Below, piece by piece: positions 24,684 through 34,751 of a DNA stretch of 64,000 nucleotides. The stretch's first letter is position 1. Each line of letters opens with the position of its first letter. The stretch comes from Pseudomonas fluorescens (lineage in GTDB: Bacteria; Pseudomonadota; Gammaproteobacteria; Pseudomonadales; Pseudomonadaceae), in NCBI RefSeq assembly GCF_001307275.1, contig NZ_CP012831.1, positions 1,488,001 through 1,552,000 of the forward strand. The letters run 5' to 3'. A model generated the notes under the pieces. That model had not been told where the DNA came from, ran no database searches, and saw only the letters and a program-made list of their open reading frames with translations. The position numbers were made by a program, and so were the translations under genes.

Positions 24684-25523
24684 TCAAGCGTTCAACCAGA
24701 GTGGGTCGCGCTGCAGCACTGGCAGCGTGGCACGCGGATGGTCCAGGCTCGGCAACGCGGCCAACAGGCCTTGGGTGTAGGGATGGGTGGCGTGATCCAG
24801 GTCGGCGGCGGCAATCGACTCGACCACGCGGCCGGCGTACATCACCAGCACGCGGTCACAGAAACTCCGCACCAGGTTCAGGTCGTGACTGATGAAGATC
24901 AGCCCCAGGTCACGCTCGCTGACCAACTCTTCCAGCACGTTGAGCACCTGTCGGCGCACCGACACGTCCAACGCCGAAGTGGGTTCGTCGGCGATGATCA
25001 CCTGGGGATCGGTGATCACCATCATGGCGATCATGATCCGCTGGCCCATGCCGCCCGAGACCTCGTGGGGGTAGAGGTCGTAGACCCGCCGGGGATCGCG
25101 AATGTGCACCTTGGCGAGCATGTCCAGGGCCCGTTCGCGCGCTTCGCGATGGGGCACCTTGTGATGGGCCAGGTACGCCTCGGCGATCTGTTCGCCAACC
25201 CGCACCACCGGGTTCAGCGAGTATTTCGGGTCTTGCATGATCATCGACATGCGTGCGCCACGAATCGCCTGGATCTGCTTTTCGCTGGCGGCCAACAGGT
25301 CGATATCGGCGAAGCGCAAGGTCTTGGCGGTGACCCGCGCCGTCGGTGGATGCAAGCGTAAAAGGCTGCGGCCGACGGTGGATTTACCCGAGCCGGACTC
25401 GCCGACGATGGCGAGCTTTTCTCGCCCCAACGTGAACGACACATCACGCACCGCCAGCGAGGTTTTGCCGGCATTGCGAAACTCCACACACAAGTCCTGC
25501 ACGGCAAGTTTTATCTCAGTCAT
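24684..25523 (-). CDS. ABC transporter ATP-binding protein (DppD/OppD type)
   Basis: Product of 279 residues from ATG 25523 (MTEIKLAV), which has TGAGGAACAG upstream; the longer reading to 25619 runs into the permease gene. Walker A GESGSGKST, signature VSGGMGQR, Walker B VIIADEPTSALD. Heterodimer partner of the next ATPase. Spacing to the neighbours is ~10 bases, showing one transcript. Confidence 0.92.
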   Translation of the reverse strand: MTEIKLAVQDLCVEFRNAGKTSLAVRDVSFTLGREKLAIVGESGSGKSTVGRSLLRLHPPTARVTAKTLRFADIDLLAASEKQIQAIRGARMSMIMQDPKYSLNPVVRVGEQIAEAYLAHHKVPHREARERALDMLAKVHIRDPRRVYDLYPHEVSGGMGQRIMIAMMVITDPQVIIADEPTSALDVSVRRQVLNVLEELVSERDLGLIFISHDLNLVRSFCDRVLVMYAGRVVESIAAADLDHATHPYTQGLLAALPSLDHPRATLPVLQRDPLWLNA

Positions 25524-25533
25524 GGGCTGTTCC

Positions 25534-26442
25534 TCAGGATTGGCTGCGTGGGTCGAGGACGTCGCGCAAGCCGTCACCCAACAGATTGAAGGCCAGACTG
25601 ACCAGCATGATCGCCGCACCCGGCGCCGCCACCAGCCACCAGCTTTCGAGCATGTAGCGCCGCCCGGTGGAGATCATCGCGCCCCACTCCGGCAGCGGTG
25701 CCTGGGCGCCAAGGCCGAGAAAGCCCAGGGCAGCGGCGGTGAGGATGATGCTCGCCATGTTCATGGTCAGGCGGATGATCACCGACGACAGGCACATCGG
25801 GATGATGTGGCGCAGGATGATGCGGGTGCTCGACGCGCCCTGAAGCTGCACCGCGACGACGAAGTCCGCGTTGCGCAGCGGCAGTGTTTCGGCGCGGGCG
25901 AGCCGGGCAATCGGCGGCCAGGCCGTGAGTGCGATGGCGATTACCGCATGCTCCAATCCCGGGCCGAGAGCGGCGATGAAGGCCAGCGCCAGGACCAGGC
26001 TGGGGAACGAGATGAAGATGTCGGTGATGCGCATGAACAGGCTGTCGACCCAACCGCCGAAGTAGCCGGAAACCGTACCGACCAACAGGCCGATGGGGCC
26101 GACGATCACCGTCACGAGCAAGACGATGTACAAGGTGATGCGCGAGCCATACACCAGTCGGGCGAAGACATCGCGACCGTATTCGTCGGTGCCGAACCAG
26201 TGCACGCCGCTGGGTGCCTGCAAGGCCCCGGCGAGGTTCTGCAACAGCGGATCGTGGCCGGCGATCCAGGGCGCGAAGACCGCGACCAGCATCAGGGTCG
26301 CGACGACGATCAGGCCGGCGAAGGTCATCGGGTTGCGCAGCAAAAATCGCAGCAGGCGCACGGTGCTGGCGACCAGCGCTGCCGTACTCGAAGCGGGCAA
26401 CGTGGCGCTGCCGGCTGCGCTGGAAGCAAGGGGCAGGTTCAT
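25534..26442 (-). CDS. ABC transporter permease (DppC type)
   Basis: Product of 302 residues, about six membrane helices. An N-terminal OppC-like leader is followed by the FGTDEYGRDVFARLVYGSRI signature of DppC/OppC permeases and the ATPase-coupling loop around LARAETLPLRNADFVVAA-type sequence (EAA motif). Its start codon overlaps the upstream permease's stop. Confidence 0.92.
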   Translation of the reverse strand: MNLPLASSAAGSATLPASSTAALVASTVRLLRFLLRNPMTFAGLIVVATLMLVAVFAPWIAGHDPLLQNLAGALQAPSGVHWFGTDEYGRDVFARLVYGSRITLYIVLLVTVIVGPIGLLVGTVSGYFGGWVDSLFMRITDIFISFPSLVLALAFIAALGPGLEHAVIAIALTAWPPIARLARAETLPLRNADFVVAVQLQGASSTRIILRHIIPMCLSSVIIRLTMNMASIILTAAALGFLGLGAQAPLPEWGAMISTGRRYMLESWWLVAAPGAAIMLVSLAFNLLGDGLRDVLDPRSQS

Positions 26443-27485
26443 TAGCGAGTCCTCGGGTCGAAGATCTTGTACAGCGCATCGCTGATCAGGTTCAGCGTCA
26501 CGAAGATGAGGCCGATCAGCAGCACGCAGGCCATCACCGCGTTCATGTCGCCGAGCAGCAAACTGCTGGTCAGGTACTGGCCGAAGCCCGGCCAGGCGAA
26601 CACGGTTTCGATCAGCACCGCACCTTCCAGCAGGCCGCCATAAGCCAGGGCGACGATGGTCAACAACTGCACGCGAATGTTGCCGAAGGCATGACCCCAG
26701 ACGATCCGCCGTTGGGACAATCCCTTGACCCGCGCCGTGATGATGTATTCCTGGGACAGTTGCTCGAGCATGAAGCTGCGAGTCATGCGGCTGATGTAGG
26801 CGACCGAGTTGAAGCTGAGGATCACCGCCGGCAACAGGATGTGCCGCAGGGCGCTGCGAAAGGCCTCCCAGTCGCCGGACCAGGCGGTATCGATCAACAA
26901 CAATCCGGTGTGTTTCGGGATCAGCCCGTCATAGGCCAGACCGATGCGCCCGACGCCGCCAGCCCATCCCAGCCAGGCGTAGAACACCAGGAAGGCCATC
27001 ATGCCGATCCAGAAAATCGGCGTGGAGTAACCGAACAGCGTGATCAGCCGCGCGACATGGTCACCAGCACGGCCCTGATGCGTCGCCGCGTAGACACCCA
27101 GCGGCAAGCCCGCCACCACGCCGAACAGGATGGCCAGGGTCGCCAGTTCCAACGTCGCCGGGAAGACCCGGGCGATGTCGGTGATGACCGGGTTGCCGGT
27201 CAACAAGGCCATGCCGAAGTCACCGTGCAGCAAGTCGCCGAGGTAGATCGCGAACTGGGTCCACAACGGCTTGTCCAGGCCCAGTTCTTTGTACACCTGG
27301 GCGTAGGCCGAGGCGTCGGCGTCCGGGCCGACGATGGCCAGCACCGGATCCAGGGGCATCACTCGCCCGATGAAAAAGGTCAGCAGCAGCAACCCCAGCA
27401 GCGTCACCGCCACCGAGCCGCCGCGCCGGGTCGCCGAAGCGGCCCGGGTGGTCCAGATTGAAAAGGATGCAGTCGACATGTTCAT
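26442..27485 (-). CDS. ABC transporter permease (DppB type)
   Basis: Product of 347 residues; about six membrane helices, first near residues 22-45. Contains the DppB/OppB-type segments GLDKPLWTQFAIYLGDLLHG and YITARVKGLSQRRIVWGHAF (EAA loop). Pairs with the DppC-type permease to form the channel. 28 bases after the binding-protein gene. Confidence 0.92.
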   Translation of the reverse strand: MNMSTASFSIWTTRAASATRRGGSVAVTLLGLLLLTFFIGRVMPLDPVLAIVGPDADASAYAQVYKELGLDKPLWTQFAIYLGDLLHGDFGMALLTGNPVITDIARVFPATLELATLAILFGVVAGLPLGVYAATHQGRAGDHVARLITLFGYSTPIFWIGMMAFLVFYAWLGWAGGVGRIGLAYDGLIPKHTGLLLIDTAWSGDWEAFRSALRHILLPAVILSFNSVAYISRMTRSFMLEQLSQEYIITARVKGLSQRRIVWGHAFGNIRVQLLTIVALAYGGLLEGAVLIETVFAWPGFGQYLTSSLLLGDMNAVMACVLLIGLIFVTLNLISDALYKIFDPRTR

Positions 27486-27513
27486 TCCTGCCTTGGCCCT
27501 GTGGCCGTCGATT

Positions 27514-29136
27514 TCAGCGCTGCTTGTAGACGTCCCGAAGACGCGTGGTGGCGGCGGTGTGGCCGATGTAGTTGCGCACGTCGGCGTGGATCACCACTTC
27601 GTCCACCATCTGTGAGACCGGCATGATCGCCCCGGCCTGTTGGTCGTAGAGGGTCTGGATCTGCCCATAGATTTCGCGCTGGCGCTCGGGGTCACGTTCG
27701 CGCTCGGCTTGCTCGATCAGTTGATTGAGCTGCGGGTCGAAGAACGAGGTGCGCCAGCCCTGGAAGTTGCTCAGCTTGGCTTCGGTGCGGTTGTCCGGGT
27801 TGTACACCAGGGCCCGCAGGCTCGAATGCGGATGACGCTCCGCCCCGCCACCGCCACGCCCGACGAGGATGTCGAACTGACGGTCGCGCATCGCGCCATA
27901 GATCTGGTTGCCGGTGCCGGTGATGATCGTCGCCTGGATCCCCGCCTGGGCCAGCGTCGCTTGCAGGCTGGTGGCGATGTTGATGAACGGCGGATCGGTC
28001 AGCGAACGGATAGTCACCTTGAAGCCTTCGGCATGCCCGGCCGCCGCCAACAGGCGCTTGGCTTCGGCCACGTCCAGGCGATAACCCGGATCGTCCAGGC
28101 GTGCCGGCAGCCCCAACTGCAAAGGCCGCTGATTGATCACACCGTAGTGCGGCATGACCACATCGTTGATGCCCTGGTAATCGATCAGCAGGCGGATGGC
28201 CTGGCGTACGCGGATGTCTTGGAACAACGGCTGCTGCATGCTCATCGCCACGTAGTACAGCGTGCCGCGGGCGATGCTCTGGATGCGCACTTCATCGACC
28301 TTGCCCAACGCCTTGATGTCGGTGGCGGCCATGCCGCGGGCGACGTCCAGGTCACCGCGCTCGACCATCAGGCGCAGGGCCTGGGACTCGGTCATGTTGC
28401 GCATGATCACCCGGCGCAACTTCGCCGCGCCGCGCCAATAGTCGTCATTGCGACTCATCAGGATCACGTCGTTGGCCCGCCAGATGTCGAGCTTGAACGC
28501 GCCGGAGCCGGCCGTGTGCGTCGCCAGCCACGCCGCGCCTTGGTCGTCGCCGACCTGATGTTGCAAGGCGACCGAGCGATCGATGATGAAAGCACTGGGA
28601 GAGGTGGCCAGGGTGTTGAGCACCAGCATCGGGTCAGTGACGCGTGGCAACTCCATGACAAAGGTGTGCGGCCCTTCGGCGCGCATCAGTTTGACGACGT
28701 TGTCGGCGGTGAAGCCGTAGGCTTTCCAGGTGGAAGCCAGGGCGCGGTTGAGGGTGACAACGCGCTGCAACGACCAGGCGACGTCTTGGGCGGTGAGCGG
28801 CGCGCCGGAGTGAAAACGCACGTCGTCGCGCAATTGGAAGGTCAGCCGCATGCGGTCGGGGCTGATGTCCCAGGTTTTCGCCAGGGCCGGAATCAGCGTG
28901 TCCGGCTGCGCCGCGTCCTGCTCCAGGAGCATGTCGTAGACGTTGGCGTTGACCTCGGCGACCTCCAGCCCCGTCGCCGCGGCAGGGTCCAGGGACAGCA
29001 GGTTGATCATGCTCATGCCCACCACCAATTGGTCGGGGGGCGTTTCGCCTTGGGCCAGGCTGACGGGCACCTGCACTGCGCACAGGGCCACGGTGACACA
29101 CAGCAGCCTGGTCAGGCGCTTGGGCCAGAGATTCAT
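27514..29136 (-). CDS. ABC transporter substrate-binding protein, family 5
   Basis: Product of 540 residues with signal peptide (cleavage near SLAQG). Periplasmic SBP_bac_5 fold; typical segments include the LAKTWDISPDRMRLTFQLRD region and DVRFHSGAPLTAQDV. Family 5 proteins bind peptides, nickel, but also oligosaccharides. The KdgM porin and sugar-acid dehydratase beside it suggest acidic oligosaccharides or their derivatives; this is inference. GGACTGAACC precedes the ATG. Confidence 0.92.
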   Translation of the reverse strand: MNLWPKRLTRLLCVTVALCAVQVPVSLAQGETPPDQLVVGMSMINLLSLDPAAATGLEVAEVNANVYDMLLEQDAAQPDTLIPALAKTWDISPDRMRLTFQLRDDVRFHSGAPLTAQDVAWSLQRVVTLNRALASTWKAYGFTADNVVKLMRAEGPHTFVMELPRVTDPMLVLNTLATSPSAFIIDRSVALQHQVGDDQGAAWLATHTAGSGAFKLDIWRANDVILMSRNDDYWRGAAKLRRVIMRNMTESQALRLMVERGDLDVARGMAATDIKALGKVDEVRIQSIARGTLYYVAMSMQQPLFQDIRVRQAIRLLIDYQGINDVVMPHYGVINQRPLQLGLPARLDDPGYRLDVAEAKRLLAAAGHAEGFKVTIRSLTDPPFINIATSLQATLAQAGIQATIITGTGNQIYGAMRDRQFDILVGRGGGGAERHPHSSLRALVYNPDNRTEAKLSNFQGWRTSFFDPQLNQLIEQAERERDPERQREIYGQIQTLYDQQAGAIMPVSQMVDEVVIHADVRNYIGHTAATTRLRDVYKQR

Positions 29137-29207
29137 GGTTCAGTCCTTTCTTATATTTATAAAGACTTGTCGCCCGGGCAGCCATCGACCTCAGGCGTGG
29201 AACAGGA

Positions 29208-30362
29208 TCAATGTCGGGACAGGGTGTTGGCCTCGATATACGCGAAGTTGATGTCCTCGCCCAACCCCGGCCGGTCGGACAGGTGGACAAAACCGTCGGC
29301 GTCCATGGGGTCGACGATGCTGTTGAGGTGCGCCGGGACGTCTTCATAGTCGAGGAACGGGTGCAGCAGGCCGCGCTCGTACCAGCGGCAATTGCTGATC
29401 GCCCCGACCACCGCCAGGTTCGCCGCGCCATTGCCGTGGACCTCGCAGTCCATGCCGAACGACTCGGCCAGGTGCGCCACCTTCAGGCACGGCCCGATGC
29501 CCCCGACCCCGGCCACGCCGGCACGCAGGATGTCACAGGACTTCTGGGTGACCCAACTGGCGCGGCTATGGAACTTGCCGGCGATGCTCTCCGGGCCCAG
29601 CACCGGGATGTCCAGGTTGGCGGCCAGCCAGGCATAGGACTCCGCCGAGTCTTCCATCATCGGCTCTTCGAACCAGGCGAAATTCAGCTTTTGCAGGGCC
29701 TTGCCAATGGTCAGCGCATCCATGCGACTGTACCAGTGGTAACCGTCGAGCATCAGCGCGATGTCCGGCCCCACCGCCTCACGCACGGCGGCGCAGGCCT
29801 GGATGTCCATTTGTGGATTTGGCGCGAAGGAAATCGGCGGCATCCAGGTGTGCAACTTGATGGCCTTGTAGCCGCGCTGCACCAGTTTCTCGGCAAATTG
29901 GCCGTACTCGTCCGGCGTCGACAACCCACCCGGCAAATCGTCGCCGCACATCGTCGAGCCGTACGCCGGGACCTTGTCGCGATAACCGCCAATCAGTTTA
30001 TGCACCGGCAATTTGAGCTTGCGTCCGGCCAGATCCCACAAAGCCTGCTCCACCAGCGCCAGCGCCCGGTCGGTGAACTGCCCGGCGCTACCGCGCTGCC
30101 AGTGCGCCAGGTCTTGCCAGATGCTTTCACGGTCCATCGGATCGCGGCCCACCAGCACTTTGCGCACGAAGGATTCGATGATGTGCGGACGAATCAACTC
30201 AGGCGGGCCAAAGGCATAACCCTCACTACCATCGTCGCAGCCGATTCGCAGCAAGGCCATCTTGATCATGACCTCATCGCCCGGATGGGCGTGACCGGCG
30301 CTGTCCTGGGCACGGCGCGAAGGTGTGGAAAAGACTTCGACGTGAACGCCTGTGATTCTCAT
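29208..30362 (-). CDS. enolase-superfamily (mandelate racemase-like) sugar acid dehydratase
   Basis: Product of 384 residues from ATG 30362 (MRITGVHVEVF); the longer reading lacks homology. Metal ligands Asp206 (LMLDGYHWY), Glu232 (FEEPM), Glu258 (LGPES). Lys169-x-His171 replaces the KxK of mandelate racemase, and Asp277/His309 form the other catalytic dyad. This fits acid sugar dehydratases or cycloisomerases of the MR subgroup. Upstream of and co-directional with the ABC genes, so first in the operon. The substrate is not assignable. Confidence 0.87.
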   Translation of the reverse strand: MRITGVHVEVFSTPSRRAQDSAGHAHPGDEVMIKMALLRIGCDDGSEGYAFGPPELIRPHIIESFVRKVLVGRDPMDRESIWQDLAHWQRGSAGQFTDRALALVEQALWDLAGRKLKLPVHKLIGGYRDKVPAYGSTMCGDDLPGGLSTPDEYGQFAEKLVQRGYKAIKLHTWMPPISFAPNPQMDIQACAAVREAVGPDIALMLDGYHWYSRMDALTIGKALQKLNFAWFEEPMMEDSAESYAWLAANLDIPVLGPESIAGKFHSRASWVTQKSCDILRAGVAGVGGIGPCLKVAHLAESFGMDCEVHGNGAANLAVVGAISNCRWYERGLLHPFLDYEDVPAHLNSIVDPMDADGFVHLSDRPGLGEDINFAYIEANTLSRH

Positions 30363-30392
30363 AGAAGGGAGCACCCTGTTGTTATTGTTTAT

Positions 30393-30410
30393 TTGTATGT
30401 CGTCATACAA
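30393..30410. promoter_or_regulatory. GntR-type operator candidate 1
   Basis: Perfect inverted repeat TTGTATG-TCGT-CATACAA, 31 bases upstream of the dehydratase start. The layout resembles FadR-subfamily operators. The core ATGTCGTCATAC recurs at 30527. Confidence 0.65.
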
Positions 30411-30526
30411 CGTAGCGGATTATTCTGACGTTTCACACGGACTGTCAACCCACAAAATCAATAAAAATTAATGAAACCTGGGATGAAAGAGAGAAATGAG
30501 ATTATTTTTCTTGAGAGAAATCTAAA

Positions 30527-30540
30527 ATGTCGTCATACCA
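30527..30540. promoter_or_regulatory. GntR-type operator candidate 2
   Basis: ATGTCGTCATACCA, sharing 12 bases with candidate 1, 134 bases further upstream. A second site would allow looping or cooperative repression. Confidence 0.5.
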
Positions 30541-30620
30541 CACAACAAAAACAATACGACTCGCCCCGGGAGGGCCACGATGACGGGAGGACTGGAAACC
30601 GAGGCGGGAGAATAAAGATT

Positions 30621-30709
30621 TGTGGGAGCGAGCTTGCTCGCGATAGCGGTGTACCTGGGCCGATGATGTTGGAGGTGCCGCCATCATCGCGAGCAAGCTC
30701 GCTCCCACA
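30621..30709. repeat. REPIN (paired type A REPs)
   Basis: Canonical inverted pair in the 514-base space between the dehydratase and the TRAP gene. Apart from this and the two operator-like sites I see nothing else in that space. Confidence 0.9.
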
Positions 30710-30801
30710 AGGGGGCCGTGAACACCCGCTCCCACCTGGCAGAAGCCCGATGGTTTGCCCGCCGGAACACCTCACCCGGCAGTGGATGGTTTTTCTCCTA
30801 G

Positions 30802-31872
<1,071 letters not shown>

Positions 31873-31896
31873 CATCACCAGGCTTGACACGTTCCT

Positions 31897-31924
31897 GTGG
31901 CGAGGAAGCTTGCTCCTTCGCCAC
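31897..31924. repeat. REP-like palindrome (type B variant)
   Basis: GTGGCGAGGAAGCTTGCTCC then TTCGCCAC; 25 bases after the TRAP gene, probably near its 3' end. Confidence 0.6.
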
Positions 31925-32008
31925 AAAAGCGCCCACTCCCCCATCCCCAGCGGCATAGCACATTGCGTTATGATCCCCGCCTCTCCCTGAACAGAGCTTT
32001 TTTCGCGA

Positions 32009-33916
32009 ATGCTGTCGTCCACTCCAGACATGACCTCTACCCTGCCCCCTGTTCTGGTCGGCCCGCTGTTACGGCGCCTGGAGCCTGCGCGCCTGGTGAT
32101 GTGGTTGGTGGGCACGCGAGCGTTGGCGTTGACGCTGCGCATTGACGGTGTCGGCGACCTGGCACTCGATGCATCACGTTGCACCGTGGTGCCGGTGGGG
32201 CAACGGGCGTTTGTGCACTTGATCGATGTGACGCTCGACGCGCCCCTGCCCCAGGACGTGGCGATTGACTACGACCTGCTGGTGGACGGTGCCCCCATCG
32301 CCGAGTGGGCGCCGCATCTGTTGTATGACGGCGCACAGTGCCCGAACTTCATGTTGCACTCGCGTATCGAGCAATTGGTCCACGGTTCCTGCCGCAAACC
32401 CCACTACCCGGCCAACGACGGCCTGCTCTGTGTCGACCGTCTGCTCGCGCAAGACCCGGCGCAACGCCCGGCTCTGTTGATGATGAGTGGCGACCAGGTC
32501 TATGCCGACGATGTCGCCGGGCCCATGCTGCGGGCGATTCATGGGCTGATCGAACGCTTGGGGCTGTTCGAGGAATGCCTGGACGGCGCCGTCGTGGAAG
32601 ACAGCGCCAAGCTCTACCAACACCCGGCCAGTTATTACCATCGCGCCGATTTGCTACCGGCATTGGAGAGCAACGAAACCCTGCGCGAGCGTTTTTTCGG
32701 CGGGGCGCGCAAGCCGATCTTCACCAGCAGCAGCGCCGATAATCACTTGGTGACGTTCGCCGAAGTCATGGCGATGTACCTGCTGGTGTGGTCGCCGGTG
32801 CCCTGGACACTGATCGCTGTGCAGCCCCCCGAACTGACCGTCGAGCGGCGCCAGCGCTACGACCTGGAACAGCGACGCATCGACGCGTTCAAGACCGGGC
32901 TGGACGGCGTGGCGCGGGTATTTGCGCACTTGTCATGCCTGATGATTTTCGACGACCACGACATTACCGATGACTGGAATCTGTCCGCGCAGTGGGAGGA
33001 AACGGCCTACGGCCATCCGTTCTCCAAGCGCATCATCGGCAACGCCTTGATCGCCTACATGCTCTGCCAAGGCTGGGGCAACAACCCGGATGCCTTTGCG
33101 GACGTGCTCCCGCAAACCCTGGCCTTGAGCGACACCGCTCGCGACCGCTACCTCGACAGCGAACCACAGGACCAATTGATCGACACCCTGCTGGGTTTCC
33201 AGCAGTGGCATTACGTGCTGCCGAGCACCCCGGCCCTGGTGGTGCTCGACACCCGCACCCGCCGCTGGCGCAGTGAGAACACCCTCAAGCAACCTTCCGG
33301 CCTGCTGGATTGGGAAGCCCTGAGCGAGTTGCAGCAAGAGTTGTTGGATCACCCCTCGGCCATCATCGTCTCACCGGCACCGATCTTCGGCGTAAAGCTG
33401 ATCGAGACCGTGCAGCGGGTGTTCAGTTGGTGCGGTTATCCGTTGCTGGTGGACGCGGAAAACTGGATGGCCCATCGCGGCGCGGCCCAGGTGATCCTGA
33501 ACATTTTCCGACACTCACGCACACCGGGTAATTACGTGGTGCTGTCAGGGGATGTGCATTATTCCTTCGTCTACGAGGTGCTGATCCCACACCGCAAGGG
33601 CGGCCCGCGTATCTGGCAGATCACCAGCAGCGGCATCAAGAATGAATTCCCGCCCGTACTGCTGGAATGGTTCGACCGCCTGAACCGTTGGCTCTACTCC
33701 CCGCGCTCGCCCCTGAACTGGTTCACCAAGCGCCGCAGCATGCGCATCGTCCCCCACACCCCGGAACACGCCGAAGCGGGCGAACGGCTGTGGAACAGCG
33801 CCGGCATTGGCCAGGTGTTCTTCAATGAACAGGGCCAGCCCACGAAGATCTACCAGCACAACGCCAACGGCCAACCACCGACACGCATGCTGCCCCCCAA
33901 ATCCCCACCGACCTGA
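32009..33916 (+). CDS. PhoD-like metallophosphatase family protein
   Basis: Product of 635 residues (ATG 32030, MTSTLPP, is an alternative start). Metal-binding motifs of the PhoD-like calcineurin fold: MSGDQVYADD (~170), FDDHDITDDWN (~315) and LSGDVHYS (~512). No signal peptide, so cytosolic, unlike secreted PhoD phosphodiesterases. Length is that of the large Pseudomonas members with an extended N-terminal beta domain (~1-120). Substrate unknown. Monocistronic between REP sequences. Confidence 0.82.
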   Translation: MLSSTPDMTSTLPPVLVGPLLRRLEPARLVMWLVGTRALALTLRIDGVGDLALDASRCTVVPVGQRAFVHLIDVTLDAPLPQDVAIDYDLLVDGAPIAEWAPHLLYDGAQCPNFMLHSRIEQLVHGSCRKPHYPANDGLLCVDRLLAQDPAQRPALLMMSGDQVYADDVAGPMLRAIHGLIERLGLFEECLDGAVVEDSAKLYQHPASYYHRADLLPALESNETLRERFFGGARKPIFTSSSADNHLVTFAEVMAMYLLVWSPVPWTLIAVQPPELTVERRQRYDLEQRRIDAFKTGLDGVARVFAHLSCLMIFDDHDITDDWNLSAQWEETAYGHPFSKRIIGNALIAYMLCQGWGNNPDAFADVLPQTLALSDTARDRYLDSEPQDQLIDTLLGFQQWHYVLPSTPALVVLDTRTRRWRSENTLKQPSGLLDWEALSELQQELLDHPSAIIVSPAPIFGVKLIETVQRVFSWCGYPLLVDAENWMAHRGAAQVILNIFRHSRTPGNYVVLSGDVHYSFVYEVLIPHRKGGPRIWQITSSGIKNEFPPVLLEWFDRLNRWLYSPRSPLNWFTKRRSMRIVPHTPEHAEAGERLWNSAGIGQVFFNEQGQPTKIYQHNANGQPPTRMLPPKSPPT

Positions 33917-33960
33917 AAGCGCTGGCACATCCAGCACCTACGCAAACTGACAATCCGCTA

Positions 33961-34118
33961 TCGCGAGCAAGCTCGCTCCCACAGGGGATTGGGGATGGAT
34001 GCAAAATCTACAGTCACACCAAAACAACTGTGGGAGCGAGCTTGCTCGCGATGACGGCGGCACAGCCAACACCTAGGCAAGCTGACACTCCGCTTTCGCG
34101 AGCAAGCTTGCTCCCACA
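33961..34118. repeat. REP triplet with duplicated spacer
   Basis: Three type A REPs at 33961, 34029 (inverted) and 34096. The bases following the first and third (GGGGATTG-GGATGGATGCAA and GGGGATTGAGGATGGATGCA) are near-identical, giving a 135-bp repeat unit. It ends 50 bases before ogt. Confidence 0.88.
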
Positions 34119-34167
34119 GGGGATTGAGGATGGATGCAAAATCCACAGTCCTACAGGGAAGTGGCAG

Positions 34168-34668
34168 TCAGAACGCCAACTGCAGGGTCTGTTGGCCTTC
34201 GAGGCTGAGCAGCAATTGTTTGGCCGCCAAACCGCCAGCGAAGCCGGTGAGGCTGCCGGAGCTGCCGATGACGCGGTGGCACGGGGCGATGATCGAGATG
34301 GGGTTGCGACCGTTGGCGGCGCCGACCGCCCGGACCGCTGTCGGTTGGCCGATCTGGACGGCGATGTCGCGGTAGCTGCGGGTTTCACCGAAGGGGATGG
34401 TCAGCAGTGCGTGCCACACTCGGACCTGGAAATCAGTGCCGGCAAAGTCCAGCTCCAATTCGAAACGGCGGCGCTGACCGGCGAAATACTCCAGCAACTG
34501 ACGTTCGGTTTCCTTGAGGACCGGATGCTGGGTGTCTTCTTCCAAAGGCCCCAGGCGCACCCGGTTGAGCCGCTCGTTTTCCCACAGGATGGCCGCCAAT
34601 CTTGTCTCCCGGGCGACGAGGATCAACTGGCCGACGGGGGATGGGATGGTTTTGTACAGAGGCAACAT
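34168..34668 (-). CDS. ogt: methylated-DNA-[protein]-cysteine S-methyltransferase
   Basis: Product of 166 residues from ATG 34668 ([15 protein letters not shown]), with AAGGAATCCCTCG upstream. The active site is [13 protein letters not shown], in which the Cys takes the alkyl group from O6-alkylguanine; the helix-turn-helix [11 protein letters not shown] supplies the DNA-binding Arg. Length fits the Ogt type with no Ada domain. Suicide DNA repair. Confidence 0.92.
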   Translation of the reverse strand: MLPLYKTIPSPVGQLILVARETRLAAILWENERLNRVRLGPLEEDTQHPVLKETERQLLEYFAGQRRRFELELDFAGTDFQVRVWHALLTIPFGETRSYRDIAVQIGQPTAVRAVGAANGRNPISIIAPCHRVIGSSGSLTGFAGGLAAKQLLLSLEGQQTLQLAF

Positions 34669-34751
34669 CGAGGGATTCCTTGTCAAAGCCTTTGTGGCAA
34701 GAAAGCTTACTCCCTAGCCACAGTTTTTTCTCACCGCCCCCAAAACCTTGC

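Noticed and set aside
29211..30428. Long open frame (405 codons) opposite the dehydratase gene
   Set aside because: The opposite strand encodes a protein with all enolase-superfamily motifs; the frame is a high-GC shadow. The same applies to the long frames opposite 12043-14430, 34752-37487, 37853-41099 and 55744-57009.
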